Position numbers and translations under genes: made by a program. Of a stretch of 36,446 nucleotides of DNA, positions 33,674 to 36,446 are shown piece after piece (within the stretch, counting starts at the first letter, position 1; every line of letters starts with the position of its first letter). Source of the stretch: an uncultured bacterium (lineage in GTDB: Bacteria > Cyanobacteriota > Vampirovibrionia > LMEP-6097); NCBI GenBank assembly GCA_903930015.1, contig CAIYXB010000012.1, forward strand, positions 1 to 36,446, read 5' to 3'. Under the pieces are notes generated by a model, which was given only the letters and a program-made list of their open reading frames with translations, searched no databases and was not told the origin of the DNA.

Positions 33674-34795
33674 GTGGCAAATTTTGAAACTTTATTTAAA
33701 CCACTTTTTGAGATTTTTTTTGTTCACGCTAAATCTCAACCCCTCGCGTTTGTACTAGCTTTTATATTTACTTTTTCTATTACTCCACTAATTAAAGACA
33801 GACTTACTAATATTGAAAAGCGAATTGACGAAGGTAGATCTTGCCCTGCGATTCCTAGATTAGGTGGTCTTGCAATTTTTATCTCAATACTTCTTACTAT
33901 TATTTTTTATCTTGCCGTGTTTGGGCGCTATACTCCAAACGGAATAGAACACTTAGAGCTTGAAGCAATTAGTGTTGGTGCATTGATAATTTTTTTCATC
34001 GGATTACTTGATGACATCAGACCATTACCCGCATTGATAAAACTAAGTTCTCAAATCATCGCAGCGTCATCAGTTTGGCTAATGGGTATTAGAGTTGAAT
34101 TTCTTGCAAATCCAGTACATTACTTAGATCACGCAAGAATGTCAGCATTTGATTTAAATGATATTTCTAGTTTTGCTATAACAGTTTTTTTTATTGTTGC
34201 AATTACAAATGCTATCAATCTAATTGATGGAGTTGATGGACTTGCAGTTGGAGTTTGCATGATTTGCAGTGTCGCAAGTTGGGCAATTAATTTAAGTCCA
34301 CTTTTAAATCAACCTGCTGCTGCTATTTTTGCCGCAACAATGGCTGGCTCATGTTTTGCTTTTTTAAGGTATAACTTTAATCCTGCAAGAATTTTTCTAG
34401 GAGATAGTGGAGCTTATCTACTGGGCTTTAGCTTGGCTTGTATTTCTTGTATTGGACTTACAAAAAAAGTGACTGTAGTTATACTTTCACCGATGCTTGT
34501 TTTGATATTTTTTATCCCCTTACTTGACATGCTCTATGCCGTAATTAGAAGGGCATCAAACAACAAACCAATTTTCAAACCTGATCTAGAACACTTTCAT
34601 CACAAGTTATTAAAACTTGGACTCAGTCATAAACAAATTAATTATATTTTTTATCTCATCACTTTTATTGGTGGATTAATTTCAACCACAATATTAGGTA
34701 TTGACATAGGAATAATTTATCTAACTATAAGCTTTTTTATAGTATTCATCTGGCTTTTCTTTAGCTTAGTAATGAATTACAAAAAGCAGAAATGA
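33674..34795 (+). CDS. wecA: WecA/TagO-like undecaprenyl-phosphate sugar-1-phosphate transferase
   Basis: Integral membrane enzyme of the MraY/WecA superfamily, which loads a sugar-1-phosphate (usually GlcNAc) on undecaprenyl phosphate to start a surface polysaccharide. About ten helices. PAIPRLGGLAIF, GLLDDIRPLP (Mg/substrate Asp pair), NAINLIDGVDGLAVG, ARIFLGDSGAYLLGF and the cytoplasmic HFHHKLLKLGLSHKQ are present. The HxHH loop fits WecA/TagO/WbpL and argues against MraY. 373 residues is typical. Start GTG. Which glycan it starts is not shown by the neighbours. Confidence 0.88.
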   Translation: MANFETLFKPLFEIFFVHAKSQPLAFVLAFIFTFSITPLIKDRLTNIEKRIDEGRSCPAIPRLGGLAIFISILLTIIFYLAVFGRYTPNGIEHLELEAISVGALIIFFIGLLDDIRPLPALIKLSSQIIAASSVWLMGIRVEFLANPVHYLDHARMSAFDLNDISSFAITVFFIVAITNAINLIDGVDGLAVGVCMICSVASWAINLSPLLNQPAAAIFAATMAGSCFAFLRYNFNPARIFLGDSGAYLLGFSLACISCIGLTKKVTVVILSPMLVLIFFIPLLDMLYAVIRRASNNKPIFKPDLEHFHHKLLKLGLSHKQINYIFYLITFIGGLISTTILGIDIGIIYLTISFFIVFIWLFFSLVMNYKKQK

Positions 34796-34818
34796 TCATG
34801 ATAAGATAAGACGCCATA

Positions 34819-35292
34819 GTGAGTGTATTATCAAGTTCTTTAAAGGAGCTAGGATTAGAGAATATAACAAGATTAACTCTTGATCGAGCTCGTTCCAAAA
34901 AGGGATTAGCTCCAATAACCCATGTTGATATAACAAAATACCGAGGTGGCACCAATGTTATAAATTTTCTGACAGAGAGTAATGTACCTGATGATTTAGC
35001 TAAGGCTTTTCATGGACGTTCAACTGACTTAGCAGAAGAGGCTGATAGATTTATGCAAACTTTAAGTAGCTTTGGCTTAAAGGATTATCAATTGAAAGAA
35101 GCATGGAAAATATATGAAAAGATCAGCGCTGAGACAAGAGAACTTCTTGCTATAGCTACTGATGGTTTTAGCTTAGACAATTTCAAAAAAAGATTTATCG
35201 AATTCACAACCGCATTATCAAAATTAGTTTTTAAAGATGTTATGCTCGATGAGATTATTGATACACTAAAGACTTACTTTAAGCCTGCATGA
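34819..35292 (+). CDS. Unknown helical protein, 157 residues
   Basis: Soluble, mostly helical by composition, with no signal peptide or membrane segment. Residues 1-50 include ELGLENITRLTLDRAR and ITKYRGGTNVINFL; the rest is a run of helices (LKDYQLKEAWKIYEKI). No family recognised. GTG start, 23 nt after the transferase gene. The last 4 nt (ATGA) overlap the next gene, so these two are translated together and probably work together. Confidence 0.65.
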   Translation: MSVLSSSLKELGLENITRLTLDRARSKKGLAPITHVDITKYRGGTNVINFLTESNVPDDLAKAFHGRSTDLAEEADRFMQTLSSFGLKDYQLKEAWKIYEKISAETRELLAIATDGFSLDNFKKRFIEFTTALSKLVFKDVMLDEIIDTLKTYFKPA

Positions 35293-36296
35293 ACTTATCA
35301 AAAGAAATTGAAATTAGAATAGAAGACCCTCGAATCATATTAAACGAGTTTTTTGGTTATCTTTCATTTGCAACAGGTTTAATTACCGCTACTTTAGTCA
35401 TACTCAAGCTTGAGGCACTTTATCAAGTGTTTAATCAGATAATGCTTTTGTCATGTGGGCTGCAAAACCTACCTTTATTAATGGTCTATATACCTCAATG
35501 GAGAATACTTTTAAGCACTGGGATTTTAGGAATTATAGTGACAAACTATTTTGCAACTATCGCAATCGGTAATGCTTTTCGAGAAGGGCTTTTTGTTGGA
35601 CTTATCAAAATTGATTATAGTCATGAAGCCTTAATTCGCTATCACCCAGATAAATATCCTCCTGAAACTCAAAGGCTTGGTGGTATTACTCCTAACGAAA
35701 ACAAAGACGTAAACAAAGGATTTGTAGCTATGTTTACAAACATGATCAAAGTTGGTTTAGAGTTTTTTGTAAAACTTTTTACTGACGCCCAGTTTAGAAA
35801 AAATTTATCTGATTATTTTGGAATGATTATCAAAGAGACTTGGCTACGTTCTGGGGAAATGCTCTTAGAGATTAAGAAAGGTAACTTCAAGGCTTTTATT
35901 AAAGATGCAATTAGATCTCAATTCTTTTCTTCACTTATGAGAATTATTTCTGCTACACCTTTATTTATAATTGCGATTTTTGAATTAGCTTCATATTTCG
36001 GTTACTTTGAAAAGACTGAAATCTATATTAATCAAGCTCATCTTTGGACTAATATCTCTGTTCGCGCGCTCGCATTTTCTAGCTTTATAGATGGACTATC
36101 CAAAATCGCATTTGGTTTTATGAGAGAGAGTTTTATGATGAAACTCGGTGGAATAGTTTTTGCTGCAGCACAGTTTTACCTTATGCTTCATGGCGAAGAA
36201 TCTCTTAAGCTTGTAATACCACTTTCATTAGCGGGGCTTGCAGCTTACCCTATCGTCGAGGGTGAGAGATTAAGAAAGCTTGCTTTATCAATATAA
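35289..36296 (+). CDS. Unknown multi-helix membrane protein, 335 residues
   Basis: Hydrophobic segments at ~22-42 (YLSFATGLITATLVILKL), ~72-95 (ILLSTGILGIIVTNYFATIA), ~218-238 (ATPLFIIAIFELASYFGYF), ~250-270 and ~285-325 suggest five to six spans. A polar, partly amphipathic stretch (~105-210) containing a YHPDKYPPETQRLGG segment lies between. No transporter or enzyme motif recognised. It begins in the ATGA overlap with the preceding gene. Confidence 0.65.
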   Translation: MNLSKEIEIRIEDPRIILNEFFGYLSFATGLITATLVILKLEALYQVFNQIMLLSCGLQNLPLLMVYIPQWRILLSTGILGIIVTNYFATIAIGNAFREGLFVGLIKIDYSHEALIRYHPDKYPPETQRLGGITPNENKDVNKGFVAMFTNMIKVGLEFFVKLFTDAQFRKNLSDYFGMIIKETWLRSGEMLLEIKKGNFKAFIKDAIRSQFFSSLMRIISATPLFIIAIFELASYFGYFEKTEIYINQAHLWTNISVRALAFSSFIDGLSKIAFGFMRESFMMKLGGIVFAAAQFYLMLHGEESLKLVIPLSLAGLAAYPIVEGERLRKLALSI

Positions 36297-36304
36297 TTCT
36301 CAAT

Positions 36305-36446
36305 AAAATTTTCTATTTTTCAGTGTATCCTATTAAGGATGCCCTGAAAAACGAAGTTTTTCAATCGGGCGTCCAGATAAAAGGTAGCAACCATGCGTAG
36401 CATGAGTTGCCGAGTTACTAAAATTTTCTATTTTTCAGTGTATCCT
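36305..36446 (+). repeat. 27-bp direct repeats 115 bp apart enclosing two hairpins, at the window edge
   Basis: The 27 bases at 36305-36331 recur exactly at 36420-36446, the last bases of the window. Between them are two hairpins. The first (36337-36374) pairs GGATGCCC with GGGCGTCC and TGAAAAAC with GTTTTTCA around a GAA loop. The second (36387-36410) pairs GCAAC/GTTGC and ATGC/GCAT around a GTA loop. This may be the first unit of a tandem array, or a repeat at which assembly stopped. The 88-bp spacing and the structured spacer argue against CRISPR. Confidence 0.7.

Noticed and set aside
36305-36446. CRISPR array
   Set aside because: Only two repeats, an 88-bp spacer that is itself strongly self-complementary, and no cas genes nearby.

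Overview
The window is an AT-rich bacterial chromosome segment, densely packed on both strands. It carries genes of an aerobic or microaerobic respirer that makes its own haem: alaS, hemN, murA, hemE, a long cytochrome operon, a UbiA-type prenyltransferase with an ABC exporter pair, a SUF iron-sulfur operon, bioA and a WecA/TagO-like transferase. The low GC, the SUF/BolA/Grx4 set, the MqnP-like prenyltransferase and the unusual cbb3/bc-type operon suggest a non-photosynthetic relative of Cyanobacteria (Melainabacteria/Vampirovibrionia) or another poorly sampled low-GC phylum. This placement is inference and no marker here settles it.

Layout. 1-5839 (+): the 3' part of a PDZ-domain gene, alaS, hemN and an unknown Gly-linker protein. 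5836-8514 (-): murA and hemE. 8515-9261: decayed small genes, one interrupted by a palindromic element. 17473-9258 (-): one respiratory operon in the order ccoN, ccoO fused to a second cytochrome c domain, two single-helix proteins, dihaem cytochrome c, Rieske protein, cytochrome b, two small membrane proteins, a second cytochrome b fused to a 2[4Fe-4S] ferredoxin, an MvhD/FlpD-like protein and a 40-residue membrane peptide. 21968-17641 (-): prenyltransferase and heterodimeric ABC exporter. 23201-22044 (-): thioredoxin-reductase-like flavoprotein. 23775-30091 (+): Rrf2 regulator, sufB, sufC, sufD, sufS, bolA and grx4. 30136-31797: a protein with a caspase-like His/Cys pair. 31870-36296 (+): bioA, a WecA/TagO-like gene and two unknown genes. 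36305-36446: a direct repeat around two hairpins, running to the window edge.

How the parts fit. HemN and HemE supply haem, SUF supplies Fe-S clusters and the prenyltransferase probably supplies quinone; all three feed the cytochrome operon. That operon appears to encode quinol oxidation and a cbb3-type oxidase as one unit. Its main oddity is that the first cytochrome b keeps the two His of one haem (H105, H256) but has Lys119 and Tyr270 where the second haem needs His. The second cytochrome b has all four His plus a ferredoxin tail, and an MvhD-like gene follows it. This suggests a branched or bifurcating quinol-oxidising complex.

Two genome-wide habits show up. Several genes with no Shine-Dalgarno start about 7-9 nt after a TATAAT-like box, which implies leaderless mRNAs, while genes inside operons often have AGGAG-type sites. 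Gaps between genes are filled by 90-145 bp imperfect palindromes; some of these supply stop codons or false start codons to neighbouring genes.
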